A stretch of DNA of 64,000 nucleotides from CAYNUJ01 sp964573255. GTDB lineage: Bacteria > Bacteroidota > Ignavibacteria > Ignavibacteriales > Melioribacteraceae. This document shows positions 1 through 8,315 of this stretch, piece by piece; within the stretch, counting starts at the first letter, position 1; every line of letters starts with the position of its first letter. The position numbers and the translations under genes are program-made. Under the pieces are notes generated by a model. It saw only the letters and a list, made by a program, of their open reading frames with translations. It was not told the origin of the DNA and made no database searches. The stretch spans positions 1 to 64,000 of the forward strand of contig CAZNJB010000015.1 in NCBI GenBank assembly GCA_964573255.1, in the 5' to 3' direction.

Positions 1-244
1 GAGTAAGAACTTTACGAATATCTATCTATTCCTCTTTCATTATTATAGCATTACATTAAATATCAATAAACAAGGTTATCTTCCATTGTTGGTTATATAA
101 TAGTTTTAAATAGTAAATCTAACCCATTTATTTTTGATAAAGATATTTCTGTTTTGACTTAGGTATTAAATTTAATATTGAAGAAAATTCATTACCCCGT
201 AAAATTCAGATAAATTGATAAAAGGGAATTTTGATTTATAGTAA

Positions 245-343
245 AATTCCAAGAAGAAATTACTGCATCACAGAGATGTTCGCACTACCTTAAAGTATTT
301 TGCATCCGAAGATATGAAGCAACTCGGAAATAAATTAGGGTAG
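245..343 (+). pseudogene. Relic of a tyrosine recombinase (integrase) C-terminus
   Basis: An open frame of about 32 codons ends in TAG at 341-343. It reads like the last part of a phage or transposon integrase: LLHHRDVRTTLKYF (263-301) resembles the family pattern L-GH-d-rTT--Y, which holds the last catalytic His and the Tyr nucleophile, and is followed by a short helix-like tail. The frame is closed upstream by TAA at 242-244, so the rest of the enzyme is missing. It lies just off the 3' end of the tRNA-Pro gene, a common integration target. The match is short and judged by eye; the function is certainly lost if the assignment is right. Positions 1-244 hold no gene I can support. Confidence 0.45.
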
Positions 344-415
344 TGATTGGGTAGTGATTTTTCCCAAAGATTCCCCATTTGACCACCTTTTTCTTAAATG
401 TGGTAATTATTTAAA

Positions 416-450
416 ATAAAAAAGCCCGAATACGAACTGTAAACGGACTT
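416..450 (-). terminator. Rho-independent terminator of tRNA-Pro
   Basis: Read on the minus strand, AAGTCCG (450-444) pairs with CGGGCTT (428-422), seven pairs with one G-U wobble, and is followed at once by a run of T. It starts only a few bases past the tRNA 3' end, which fits termination of the tRNA transcript. Confidence 0.6.
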
Positions 451-454
451 ATTG

Positions 455-529
455 TCGGAACGGCGGGATTTGAACCCGCGACCACTTGACCCCCAGTCAA
501 GTACGCTAACCGGACTGCGCCACGTTCCG
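455..529 (-). tRNA. tRNA-Pro (anticodon GGG)
   Basis: The minus strand folds into a full cloverleaf. The acceptor stem is CGGAACG with CGTTCCG, the D stem is GCGC/GCGT, the anticodon stem is CTTGA/TCAAG with loop CTGGGGG (anticodon GGG), and the T stem is GCGGG/CCCGC with loop TTCAAAT. The discriminator base is A and the 3' CCA is not encoded. It decodes CCC and CCU proline codons. A hairpin terminator follows directly, and an integrase-like relic lies beyond it. Confidence 0.95.
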
Positions 530-534
530 ATTTT

Positions 535-939
535 TTATAATTTAGATTTCAAATCTACTAAAAATTTCTTTAATTCCTCAAGGTCTTCTTTAAGAGAATT
601 GCCATTTATTTCTGTTTTTGAGGGATTTGGGGTTGTATTCTTGTATTCTTTAGTAACCGGAGGTGTAGCAATATTTTTAGAAACATTATGTGTCAGTTTT
701 TCTTGAAGAATATTCTTTGCTCCTTCGATTGTATATTTTTCATCCCGGAGCAATCTTTTAATTTCCAAAATAAGCTTTATATCTTTATTAGTGTATATTC
801 TGTTGCCGGCTCTGTTTTTAGCTGGTTTAAGTTGATCGAATTCACTTTCCCAGTAACGCAATATATATTGCTCTAATCCGGTAAGTTTACTTACTTCGCT
901 GATGGAATAATACAATTTTTTTAAGCCAAAATCCCTCAC
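535..939 (-). CDS. MerR-family transcriptional regulator
   Basis: A 134-residue protein with a MerR-type winged helix-turn-helix in residues 8-80: YYSISEVSKLTG, then the ILRYWESEF and NRIYTNKDI segments, and a helix ending in the KYTIEGAKNIL pattern typical of the family. The C-terminal 50 residues are low-complexity and then charged and helical, probably for dimerisation. No effector-binding cysteines or other sensor domain are visible, so the signal is unknown. The start is GTG at 939 with GGAG eight bases upstream. Bacteroidota and Chlorobi genomes often carry such short MerR proteins; the target genes cannot be told from the context. Confidence 0.85.
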   Translation of the reverse strand: MRDFGLKKLYYSISEVSKLTGLEQYILRYWESEFDQLKPAKNRAGNRIYTNKDIKLILEIKRLLRDEKYTIEGAKNILQEKLTHNVSKNIATPPVTKEYKNTTPNPSKTEINGNSLKEDLEELKKFLVDLKSKL

Positions 940-1042
940 GGTCTCATCTCCGCTTGTTTTTGTGCCAATTTAATTAAATAATTTCTTAATATCAACATTA
1001 TAACTCTTTTAATATTCACTAATTACAATACTTACTTAATCA

Positions 1043-1483
1043 TTATTCATAAGTGCTGTTTTCTTTTATTTTTTTTACTAAATAAACAGCAGCTAAATAA
1101 CCGTATTCTTTAAATCCTGAAATGTAACCGTCTGATGCAGAAGCGGTAATTAAATTTTTCCTAAAGTCTTCCCTGTTTGCCAAATGTGAGAGATGGACCT
1201 CAATAACAGGATTCTTAAATAATTCCATCGCATCTCTAATTGCTACTGACGAATGCGCATAACCTCCTGGATTAATGATAATTCCATCAAAGTTACCTAT
1301 TGCGTTTTGTATTTCAGTTATAATTTCACCTTCATTATTAGATTGATAAAATTTGAAATTATCCTCAGGAAATTCTTTAGTTAACATTTCTTCAATTGTT
1401 TCCAATGCAATTTTACCGTAATGCGACGGATCACGCTTACCCAGAAAATTCAAATTCGGTCCGTTTATTACAAGAATTCTCAT
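1043..1483 (-). CDS. aroQ: 3-dehydroquinate dehydratase, type II
   Basis: A cytoplasmic enzyme of the shikimate pathway that converts 3-dehydroquinate to 3-dehydroshikimate. At 146 residues it has the usual length of the type II dodecameric enzyme. The NGPNLN motif lies at 7-12, the catalytic Arg/Tyr region is R17...Y22, and the NPGGYAHSS and EVHLS segments carry the substrate-binding Asn and His residues. Its ATG overlaps the stop of the upstream 90-residue gene by four bases, so the two are very likely co-transcribed. No other shikimate genes are present in the window. Confidence 0.95.
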   Translation of the reverse strand: MRILVINGPNLNFLGKRDPSHYGKIALETIEEMLTKEFPEDNFKFYQSNNEGEIITEIQNAIGNFDGIIINPGGYAHSSVAIRDAMELFKNPVIEVHLSHLANREDFRKNLITASASDGYISGFKEYGYLAAVYLVKKIKENSTYE

Positions 1484-1752
1484 CTGTTTTCATCCATTTC
1501 GTCAATTATTTCACGTAATTTGGGTGGCAGATAAATTTCATCAACACCCAATTCCTTTAACGCAGCAGCAAGTGTAACTACTTTTCGCTGAAGTGATGCA
1601 AGTTTATTTATAACAATAATCTTGGATTCCTTTACAACACAAAATCCACCTTTAAAATCTCCTCTTTCAAATCTAACCTTTGCACCCATCTGCTGCGCGA
1701 TGGCTTTCAAGTCTTGCAATATTCCTTCGAATTCCTTTTCTTTGATTTTCAT
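1480..1752 (-). CDS. Conserved small hypothetical protein upstream of aroQ
   Basis: A 90-residue soluble protein with no signal peptide, membrane segment or cysteine cluster. Residues 1-25 form a charged helix, 26-50 look like beta strands (RFERGDFKGGFCVV...KIIVINK), and the rest is helical with an acidic tail. It overlaps aroQ by four bases, which implies translational coupling. I do not recognise a functional family. The regular composition and the overlap support a real gene. Confidence 0.75.
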   Translation of the reverse strand: MKIKEKEFEGILQDLKAIAQQMGAKVRFERGDFKGGFCVVKESKIIVINKLASLQRKVVTLAAALKELGVDEIYLPPKLREIIDEMDENR

Positions 1753-1860
1753 AGATTTACAAATATCGCATTAATTATAATTATAAATAACTGCATTTTT
1801 ATTATAAAATTCAATACTTTACGTGATGTTAATTAAAGAATATTCATAAGAGGTTATTAA

Positions 1861-2793
1861 ATGCGCATTGCTTCCATTGATGTTGGCTCGAATACTGTCC
1901 TTCTATTGATTGCCGAGATAAATGAAAAATACGAAATTAATTACATTAAAAATTTTTATAGAGTACCTCGCATTAGTAAGAATATAAATAAGCATAGGAT
2001 TATTGATGAGAAATCAATTGAAAGATTACTGAATGTATTATCCGAATATAAGCAAATTATCGAAAGTTATGAATGCGATAATATTTTAATAAAAGCAACT
2101 GCAGCAATGAGAATTGCACAAAATGGTGAAGAAATCATTAAAATAGTCAGTGATAAACTTGGTTTTGATATTGAAATAATAGATGGTGAACTGGAGGCAT
2201 ATTATTCATATTTAGGCGCAATAAGCACATTTGAGAAAAAAGATAATTATATTGTGCTTGATATCGGAGGGGCAAGCACTGAAATAATTTATGGCGGACC
2301 CGAAAAAATATCTTTCAAGAAAAGTTTCCCTTTCGGTGCAGTTTCACTAACGGAAAAATATCTGTCGTCTTTCCCATATAATAGCAGTGAAATTGAAAAA
2401 TTAGTAGATGAGATTAAATTTAATTTCTCTTCTGTTAATTTACAGTATTCCGATCTATACTTCCCTATTGCCGTAGCGGGAACCCCAACTTCCTTAGTCG
2501 CTATCGAAAAAAATTTGAGTGATTATAATGAAAATGATATTGACGGAGCATGTTTAACATCCGAAATCATTAATAATTTTAGTGTTGAATTTAATTTATC
2601 CAGTCCGGCGTCACTCATAGAGAAATATCCTAAATTTCTGGAAGGCAGAGAAGATGTAATTTATGCAGGGACTCTGATATTAAAATCATTTTCGGAGATT
2701 TTTGATTATCGGAATATTTATGTTAGCGGGCGAGGTTTAAGATATGGAATTATAATAGATTATGTCAACAAAATGATTAAAAATATGGCATGA
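1861..2793 (+). CDS. Ppx/GppA family phosphatase (exopolyphosphatase-like)
   Basis: A 310-residue protein of the ASKHA-fold Ppx/GppA family, which hydrolyses polyphosphate or pppGpp. The phosphate-1 loop IDVGSNTVLLLIAEI is at residues 6-20, and the second nucleotide/phosphate loop is VLDIGGASTEIIYG near 133-146. Length matches the short, two-domain form without the C-terminal HD-like extension of E. coli Ppx. The ATG at 1861 follows an AGAGG ribosome-binding site. Its 3' end overlaps the convergent Yip1-like gene by 17 bases. Whether polyphosphate or pppGpp is the substrate cannot be read from the sequence. Confidence 0.88.
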   Translation: MRIASIDVGSNTVLLLIAEINEKYEINYIKNFYRVPRISKNINKHRIIDEKSIERLLNVLSEYKQIIESYECDNILIKATAAMRIAQNGEEIIKIVSDKLGFDIEIIDGELEAYYSYLGAISTFEKKDNYIVLDIGGASTEIIYGGPEKISFKKSFPFGAVSLTEKYLSSFPYNSSEIEKLVDEIKFNFSSVNLQYSDLYFPIAVAGTPTSLVAIEKNLSDYNENDIDGACLTSEIINNFSVEFNLSSPASLIEKYPKFLEGREDVIYAGTLILKSFSEIFDYRNIYVSGRGLRYGIIIDYVNKMIKNMA

Positions 2794-3481
2794 AAATCAG
2801 CAATAAAATGAGCAAAAATGATTCAAAAAGTGAATACAGAATTGAAAATATTTTTCTGCTTGTTATTGTATAAATTGAAATTCCTAACAGAATAAAGCTC
2901 CATAAGAGTAAAACACCTTCTATACCAGCCAATACAAATGCGGCATTTTCTTTTATCATAAATGGACTTGGATTGAATGTAAACCAATATTTTCCGAAAA
3001 GTGCATATTCAACCGGAGCAAGCATAAATAATGCAAACAACATAGGCATAAAAGAGAAAATAGTGACTGAATAATTATCCTTTAGTCGAATATCTATCCC
3101 CATTCCCTTATAAATAAGCTTTTTAATAGATGAAGATAAGATTAGAAAAATAAAAACTGCAAAAATTATTGTGAGTAATCCGTTAAAAGTAGAAGGAGTT
3201 AATTCTTCATTTTCAAATAACAACCCCTTTAGAAATAAACTATCGAAAAACAATTTTATTGAAATAATTATAGTTATGAAAGAAACAAAATTTTTATGTT
3301 CTGCAAATATTATTTTTTTGAATGCAATTATGGGAGTTTCAAATAATGCCCAAATAGAAGCCCATAGATCTATATTAACAACCCTTTCCCTTAAATAAGC
3401 ATTGCAGGAAACACAGTTTAATGAATATATTGGATTATCCTGCCCACAAGAATCACACTTTATTTTATTTTGATGCTTCAA
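2777..3481 (-). CDS. Zinc-ribbon plus Yip1-like integral membrane protein
   Basis: A 234-residue protein that begins with a small zinc ribbon (C9, C12, C23, C26) and continues with about five hydrophobic segments between residues 60 and 232. The layout fits Yip1-domain proteins common in Bacteroidota. The zinc ribbon should face the cytoplasm, with the helices in the inner membrane. The start overlaps the end of the DUF5683 gene by four bases, making it the last gene of the parA-parB run. The biochemical role is unknown. Confidence 0.7.
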   Translation of the reverse strand: MKHQNKIKCDSCGQDNPIYSLNCVSCNAYLRERVVNIDLWASIWALFETPIIAFKKIIFAEHKNFVSFITIIISIKLFFDSLFLKGLLFENEELTPSTFNGLLTIIFAVFIFLILSSSIKKLIYKGMGIDIRLKDNYSVTIFSFMPMLFALFMLAPVEYALFGKYWFTFNPSPFMIKENAAFVLAGIEGVLLLWSFILLGISIYTITSRKIFSILYSLFESFLLILLLIFMPYF

Positions 3482-3984
3482 TTTAATTTTATCCTAACTC
3501 CCAACTCAGGAGAAAGAGTAGCATTATTAAATAGATATTGGAAATCATATAATTGCCCGTCAACATAAGCATCAACTAAATTAAGAAAATAAGTCAAACC
3601 CAGATATACGGCAAATAGATCGCGCCTGTCTCGGTAAGTATTTCTCCAAGCTTTATAAACGTAATTCCCGGATGAATTGGTTAAACTCTCTGCGTATAAT
3701 GATTTGTAATTCTGATAAAGATCGTTAGTAGTTATCCAGCCATAAACAAGATAACCGCCAATAGCCCAAATAATGGGCGCTTTCCAATACGATTCGTTAT
3801 AAATTTGTCCCCACCCCGGAAGAATAGCGCTACGTAAAACAGCACCCATGGGAGATTTTCTCATTACAAAAACAGAATCACTCAAATCTACGCTGTCAAC
3901 TGCAGTAGTTTCTAATTGAGCAAATATTGTTTGCGAGACAACAAAAAATATCAGCAGGAATTTTATCAAATTATCCTTGAACAC
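3478..3984 (-). CDS. DUF5683 membrane/envelope protein
   Basis: A 168-residue protein with a signal peptide (residues 1-22, ending near IFAQ). The DUF5683 core AVLRSAILPGWGQIYN is near 49-64, with a following hydrophobic helix and the YFLNLVDAYVDGQL segment near the C-terminus. DUF5683 proteins are typically encoded just downstream of parB in Bacteroidota and Chlorobi, exactly as here; the start overlaps the parB end by 14 bases. Function is unknown. The gene context hints at an envelope role but does not show it. Confidence 0.8.
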   Translation of the reverse strand: MFKDNLIKFLLIFFVVSQTIFAQLETTAVDSVDLSDSVFVMRKSPMGAVLRSAILPGWGQIYNESYWKAPIIWAIGGYLVYGWITTNDLYQNYKSLYAESLTNSSGNYVYKAWRNTYRDRRDLFAVYLGLTYFLNLVDAYVDGQLYDFQYLFNNATLSPELGVRIKLN

Positions 3985-4909
3985 CTTCCAACAATTCCAA
4001 TAATCTTTCTAATTCTTCATTAGAGTAGAATTCAAGTTTAATTTCACCGGTACCGTCTTTCTTCTGTTTACAAATAACTTTTGTTCCGAAAATTCCTCTT
4101 AAACGGTTTTCGATTTCATTTAATTGAATTTGTTGTGCAGACGATAAAGTGGTTTTGCTTTTTGTGGTTTTACCTTCATCCCTTTTGAGTATGCTTTTAA
4201 CAAGCGCTTCAACTTTACGAACAGAAAGATTTTTCGACTTAATTGTATGAAGTACGTCAATTTGTATTTGCCGATTCGGTAAATTTATGAGTGCCCGCGC
4301 ATGTCCGGCAGAGATTTCTTCTTTTATCAAACTTTCTTGAACTTCTTCAGGTAATTTTAGTAGACGGATCGAGTTTGTTATTGTCGTTCTGTCCTTCCCT
4401 ACCTTTTCTGCAATTTCTTCCTGTGAAAGATCACATTCGTCCATAAGTCTTTTATATGCCTGAGCAATTTCGATTGCATTCAATTGTTCACGTTGAATAT
4501 TCTCAATTAAAGCCATAGCTACCATGGCTTCTTTAGTATCAACTTGAATTATATATGCCGGTATTTCCTTATAGCCTAAATCTTTGAATGCTCTATGTCT
4601 TCTTTCACCAGAAATTAATTCGTAAAATCCGTTTTCAACACGTCTTACAGTTATCGGCTGAATCAAACCGTTTTCAAGAATGGATTTTTTTAAGTCGTCG
4701 AGAGCCGAAGAATCGAATTCTGTTCTTGGCTGATAAGGATTAGGACGAATATTCTGGACTAATATTCTCGCTAAAACATTTACCTGTCTCCCGTCATCGG
4801 TAGAAATGGATTTATCCTCCAACTTAACTGGATCTGGTAAATCAACTCTTGTTTTGGGATTTAGCAGCGCATCTAATCCTCTTCCTAAACCTGGTTTAAT
4901 TTTTGTCAT
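3971..4909 (-). CDS. parB: Chromosome-partitioning protein ParB
   Basis: A 312-residue DNA-binding CTPase of the ParABS segregation system. The N-terminal LGRGLDALL stretch typical of chromosomal ParB is at 8-16, followed by the ParB/Srx domain with PNPYQPR and the CTP-binding GERRHRA motif. A helix-turn-helix (LSQEEIAEKVGKDRTTITN) and the SAGHARALI segment come next, and the C-terminal dimerisation region is at 260-312. It overlaps the end of parA by 14 bases. I saw no parS-like palindrome in this window. Confidence 0.95.
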   Translation of the reverse strand: MTKIKPGLGRGLDALLNPKTRVDLPDPVKLEDKSISTDDGRQVNVLARILVQNIRPNPYQPRTEFDSSALDDLKKSILENGLIQPITVRRVENGFYELISGERRHRAFKDLGYKEIPAYIIQVDTKEAMVAMALIENIQREQLNAIEIAQAYKRLMDECDLSQEEIAEKVGKDRTTITNSIRLLKLPEEVQESLIKEEISAGHARALINLPNRQIQIDVLHTIKSKNLSVRKVEALVKSILKRDEGKTTKSKTTLSSAQQIQLNEIENRLRGIFGTKVICKQKKDGTGEIKLEFYSNEELERLLELLEGVQG

Positions 4910-5690
4910 TTTTCTCCGTTTCCATAATTTCTGTTGAATCTTTCGATACTAATTCCTCCGCTAAGGCAATATAATCTTTTGCGCCTTGCGAAAGTGCATC
5001 ATATAAAAGAACCGGTTTTGAATGACTGGGAGCTTCCGAGATTCTCACATTTCTTCTGATAATAGACTTAAAAACTTTATTACCAAAATATTTCCTAACT
5101 TCATCTACTACCTGATGAGATAATCTCAGACGTGTATCGAACATTGTTAACAATACACCTTCAATCATCAAACCGCTGTTAAAATATTTTTTTACAGTAT
5201 TTATAGTATTTAATAGCTGCCCTAAACCTTCCAAAGCAAAATATTCGCATTGAACTGGTATAATAACGCCATTCGAAGCAGTTAATGCATTCAGAGTTAA
5301 CAATCCTAACGAAGGCGGACAATCAATAAAAATATAATCATAATCATTCACAATGGGAGCAATAGCATTTTTAAGTTTAAATTCCCTTTCGGCCAGATTT
5401 ACCAATTCAACTTCGGCACCTACAAGATTTATATTTGCCGGAAGAAGATCGAGATGTGGTAAATAGGTGTTTTCTATACAATCGTGAATAGCCTTCTGAC
5501 CGACTAATACCTCATAAATAGTCTCATTTTCGGGGATTAATCCCATACCAGAAGAAGAATTACCCTGTGGGTCAATATCAATAACAAGTGTTTTTTTCTC
5601 CAGGGCAGCAATTGAAGCGGATAGGTTAATTGCCGTAGAAGTTTTACCTACACCGCCTTTCTGATTTGCAATCGATATAATTTTTGCCAT
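4896..5690 (-). CDS. parA: Chromosome-partitioning ATPase ParA (Soj)
   Basis: A 264-residue deviant Walker-A ATPase that binds DNA nonspecifically when ATP-bound and is released by ParB. The KGGVGKTS motif sits at 11-18, the Walker B-like IFIDCPPSLG follows mid-protein, and the family C-terminal segment SEAPSHSKPVLLYD is present. Length is that of chromosomal Soj proteins, without the N-terminal helix-turn-helix of plasmid forms. It heads the parA-parB-DUF5683-Yip1 run. Confidence 0.95.
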   Translation of the reverse strand: MAKIISIANQKGGVGKTSTAINLSASIAALEKKTLVIDIDPQGNSSSGMGLIPENETIYEVLVGQKAIHDCIENTYLPHLDLLPANINLVGAEVELVNLAEREFKLKNAIAPIVNDYDYIFIDCPPSLGLLTLNALTASNGVIIPVQCEYFALEGLGQLLNTINTVKKYFNSGLMIEGVLLTMFDTRLRLSHQVVDEVRKYFGNKVFKSIIRRNVRISEAPSHSKPVLLYDALSQGAKDYIALAEELVSKDSTEIMETEKNDKN

Positions 5691-5709
5691 TTATTCCTCA
5701 AAGTCCATA

Positions 5710-6387
5710 TTAAAGAGTGATTTCCTGTCCGTATTCCATTACAATACAATTTTTACCGATAGAATCCAATCGCTTTTTGAATTCCTGCGGATCGGCCTCG
5801 ATAACCGAGAAAGTATTGTAATGCATTGGGATTGCAGTTGCTGGATTTGCTAATTCTACCGCTTTTGCAGCATCCTCAATTCCCATTGTGAAATTATCAC
5901 CAATAGGCACCAACATGTAATCGAGAGGAGTCATTTCACCAATCAACTTCATATCGTAGAATAATCCTGTATCGCCACAATGATATAGATTTTTACCGTC
6001 GGCAGATATTATTACACCGGCAGGTTCTCCTGCATATTGGTTATCGGGGGTTTGAGAACCGTGATGAGCAATTGTAAATTTCACCCTGCCGAAATCAAAA
6101 TTATATCCTCCTCCAATGTGCATATTGTGAGCGGTATAACCTTTTGCGGCGCAATAATTAGCCAATTCATTAACGCAAATAAATGTGGGGTTCGTTCTAT
6201 CAGCTATCGCAAATGCATCGCCCAAATGATCTCCGTGCGCGTGTGTTAAAATGATGTAATCTGCTCTTACATCTTCCGCACTCACCGGCGATGTCGGATT
6301 TCCGGTAAAAAACGGGTCTATTAAGATCGTTTTACCGGAATCGGTAGTAATTTGAAAAGCCGAATGTGAAAAATATCTTAATTTCAT
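5710..6387 (-). CDS. Metallo-beta-lactamase-fold metal-dependent hydrolase (UPF0173/UlaG-like)
   Basis: A 225-residue cytoplasmic protein with the metallo-beta-lactamase fold. The metal-binding HxHxDH motif is LTHAHGDH (H50, H52, D54, H55), followed by the IAHHGSQTPD region, HCGDTGLF with a metal-bridging Asp, and MHYNTF near the C-terminus. Length matches the UPF0173 group rather than true beta-lactamases or ribonucleases. It lies 20 bases upstream of parA on the same strand. The substrate is unknown. Confidence 0.85.
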   Translation of the reverse strand: MKLRYFSHSAFQITTDSGKTILIDPFFTGNPTSPVSAEDVRADYIILTHAHGDHLGDAFAIADRTNPTFICVNELANYCAAKGYTAHNMHIGGGYNFDFGRVKFTIAHHGSQTPDNQYAGEPAGVIISADGKNLYHCGDTGLFYDMKLIGEMTPLDYMLVPIGDNFTMGIEDAAKAVELANPATAIPMHYNTFSVIEADPQEFKKRLDSIGKNCIVMEYGQEITL

Positions 6388-6404
6388 TCCACAATCCCCT
6401 TAAG

Positions 6405-6851
6405 TTAATTAAGTAAAGATTGAATAATTTTATCACCCTTAAATTTAACTAATTCTTGGGAGATTTTTTCTTTCATTTCATTTTTATTTTTGTATAAATT
6501 TAAAATAATCTCATCAGGTATTTCAACACTTGAGGAATTAAATAATTCTTTCAATTTTACCATTACTACATCGATATCCCTGATTATTCCGATTGCATCT
6601 TGCAATTTCTTCAAACCTTTGAGCGTATATCTAAATGTTTTTTTAGAATAACAATTAACAAACAATTCAAATGAAAATCTCATTCTCCTAACTGCAATTC
6701 TTAATCTATGCAGATTTTGAACCGTAGGCTCCTCTAAATATTTATCACTCAAATCGAAAATATGTTTCAATCTATTTCGAGTAATTATTTTCGCTGCCTT
6801 ATAGAAGGTAATATCTTTTTTTAATTTATTTAAATACTTCATTTTTTTCAT
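6405..6851 (-). CDS. Short CHAD-domain protein
   Basis: A 148-residue, lysine- and arginine-rich helical protein. NLHRLRIAVRRMRFSFELF (near 44-62) is the hallmark first repeat of CHAD, a four-helix module that binds polyphosphate. It is about half the usual 250-300 residue CHAD length, so it holds only one of the two helical halves, or it could act as a dimer. The start overlaps the glycosyltransferase stop by one base. A Ppx-type phosphatase lies about 4 kb away on the other strand. Confidence 0.75.
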   Translation of the reverse strand: MKKMKYLNKLKKDITFYKAAKIITRNRLKHIFDLSDKYLEEPTVQNLHRLRIAVRRMRFSFELFVNCYSKKTFRYTLKGLKKLQDAIGIIRDIDVVMVKLKELFNSSSVEIPDEIILNLYKNKNEMKEKISQELVKFKGDKIIQSLLN

Positions 6852-7522
6852 CAGCTAAAAAATACCTTGATAAATCCTTTTATGGCTTCAAAATTACGCA
6901 TTTTTGAAGAATCATTCCCATACTTCACAGGAATATTTACAAAATCGATTTTATAGCCTTTTCTCGCAGCTTTAATCAGATGCATACTTTCGGCTTCAAA
7001 GCCGTTATCCCGGCAAATTATTTCGGTGAGTATCTCACGCCTGTAACATCTGTATCCTGACTGGCTATCTAGTATCGATGTTCTTAGTTTTAAAGATAAT
7101 AATTTTGATGTAATTTTATTACTCAATATTCTTAACAACGGCATTTTTGATATGTCGTGCATCCGGTTGCCAATTACTAAATCGCATTCTTTAATCTTTT
7201 CCAAAAAGTTGGGGATGTATTCAGGATCGTGCTGTAAATCTGCATCAATCGTAATAACAAAATCGATCTCATTCTTTTCAGAAAGATATTCGAATCCTTT
7301 TCGCAAAGCACTCCCCTTTCCTTCATTCCGATGGTTCTTCAAAACAATAACATTTTCCAAATTACTTATCAAATCAGCCGACCCATCATCCGAACCATCA
7401 TCGATACAGAGGATAAAATTAGAATAAATAGAACACAATTCAACAACTTGAAGGATTGTATCTTTTTCGTTAAAGAAAGGAATAATTATAGCAGTATTAT
7501 TTTTTGAAATTGAATTGTTCAA
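6851..7522 (-). CDS. Family 2 glycosyltransferase (DPM1/DPG-synthase-like)
   Basis: A 223-residue GT-A fold glycosyltransferase without membrane segments. The N-terminus AIIIPFFNEKDTI, the CIDDGSDDGS nucleotide-binding motif, the TIDADLQHDPEYIP metal-binding DxD region and the SQSGYRCYRREIL segment are typical of polyprenol-phosphate sugar transferases. The likely reaction is transfer of a sugar from a nucleotide sugar to a lipid phosphate at the inner face of the membrane. It overlaps cdaA by 26 bases, so translation may be coupled. The sugar is unknown. Confidence 0.85.
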   Translation of the reverse strand: MNNSISKNNTAIIIPFFNEKDTILQVVELCSIYSNFILCIDDGSDDGSADLISNLENVIVLKNHRNEGKGSALRKGFEYLSEKNEIDFVITIDADLQHDPEYIPNFLEKIKECDLVIGNRMHDISKMPLLRILSNKITSKLLSLKLRTSILDSQSGYRCYRREILTEIICRDNGFEAESMHLIKAARKGYKIDFVNIPVKYGNDSSKMRNFEAIKGFIKVFFS

Positions 7523-8315
7523 ATAACTTTTTGATGGTTTTTTCTTTTTGAGTGTTAAGGTTCTTTTCTAAGTAATTTCTTAATGATTCACGGGATAAGC
7601 CGCGTTTTAATTCTCCGTTATCGGCAATAGATATGCCTCCTGTCTCTTCGGATACAATTAAACTGATTACATCGGCTTGTTCTGTAATTCCGAGTCCGGC
7701 ACGATGCCTCATACCCAAAGGAATACCGTTGTAACTCGTTTCTGTAGAGAGAGGCAGTGTACACCTTGCCGCTTCTATTGTATCTCCCTTCACAATTGCC
7801 GCACCATCGTGCAGAGGAGAACGCGGAAAGAAAATAGAACGGAGAAGATTTTTATTAATGCGTGCGTTTATTTCTTCACCGGTTTCTACAACACCTCTTA
7901 TTCCAGCAGAGCGGACTATAACAATTAAAGCACCATGTTGAAATTGTGCCAATTCAAAAGCTGCTTCTGTTAAAATATTAGCAACATTCTTGGCATTTGT
8001 TTTAACATAAGGTCTTATTAATGGATTTTTAGCTAAGAGTACTAAAAGTCTTCTTATTTCGGGCTGGAATAAAATAATAAATGCAATAACCCAAATATCC
8101 GAAATTAACCTCAGCAACCACCCCAACGCCTTGAAATTTGCCGCCTGTGCAACAAATGAAAGAGTTAATACAATCACAAGTCCGAGAAATATCTGACTTG
8201 CAATCGTTCCACGGATTAGTATATAAAGCTTGTAAAATAATAGGGTTACTATTACTATATCAATAACATCAATAAAAGTAACCGAGAAAAATCCTATTTT
8301 AAATAATTCAAACAT
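7497..8315 (-). CDS. cdaA: Diadenylate cyclase CdaA
   Basis: A 272-residue membrane enzyme that makes cyclic di-AMP from two ATP. Three hydrophobic segments in residues 10-90 anchor it. The DisA_N/DAC domain follows with the catalytic LHDGAAIV and RHRAGLGI motifs and the SEETGGIS segment. The first base is shared with the end of folP; cdaA next to folP is a recurring arrangement in Bacteroidota and Chlorobi. No c-di-AMP phosphodiesterase is visible in the window, and no YbbR-type CdaR partner follows. Confidence 0.94.
   Translation of the reverse strand: MFELFKIGFFSVTFIDVIDIVIVTLLFYKLYILIRGTIASQIFLGLVIVLTLSFVAQAANFKALGWLLRLISDIWVIAFIILFQPEIRRLLVLLAKNPLIRPYVKTNAKNVANILTEAAFELAQFQHGALIVIVRSAGIRGVVETGEEINARINKNLLRSIFFPRSPLHDGAAIVKGDTIEAARCTLPLSTETSYNGIPLGMRHRAGLGITEQADVISLIVSEETGGISIADNGELKRGLSRESLRNYLEKNLNTQKEKTIKKLFEQFNFKK

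Noticed and set aside
452..706. An 84-codon plus-strand frame across the tRNA-Pro gene
   Set aside because: It reads through the antisense of a clear tRNA and of the MerR gene and has no family pattern.
3971..5690. Possible parS site near parAB
   Set aside because: No palindrome close to TGTTTCACGTGAAACA was noticed in or around parAB; a pattern scan of the genome would settle where parS lies.
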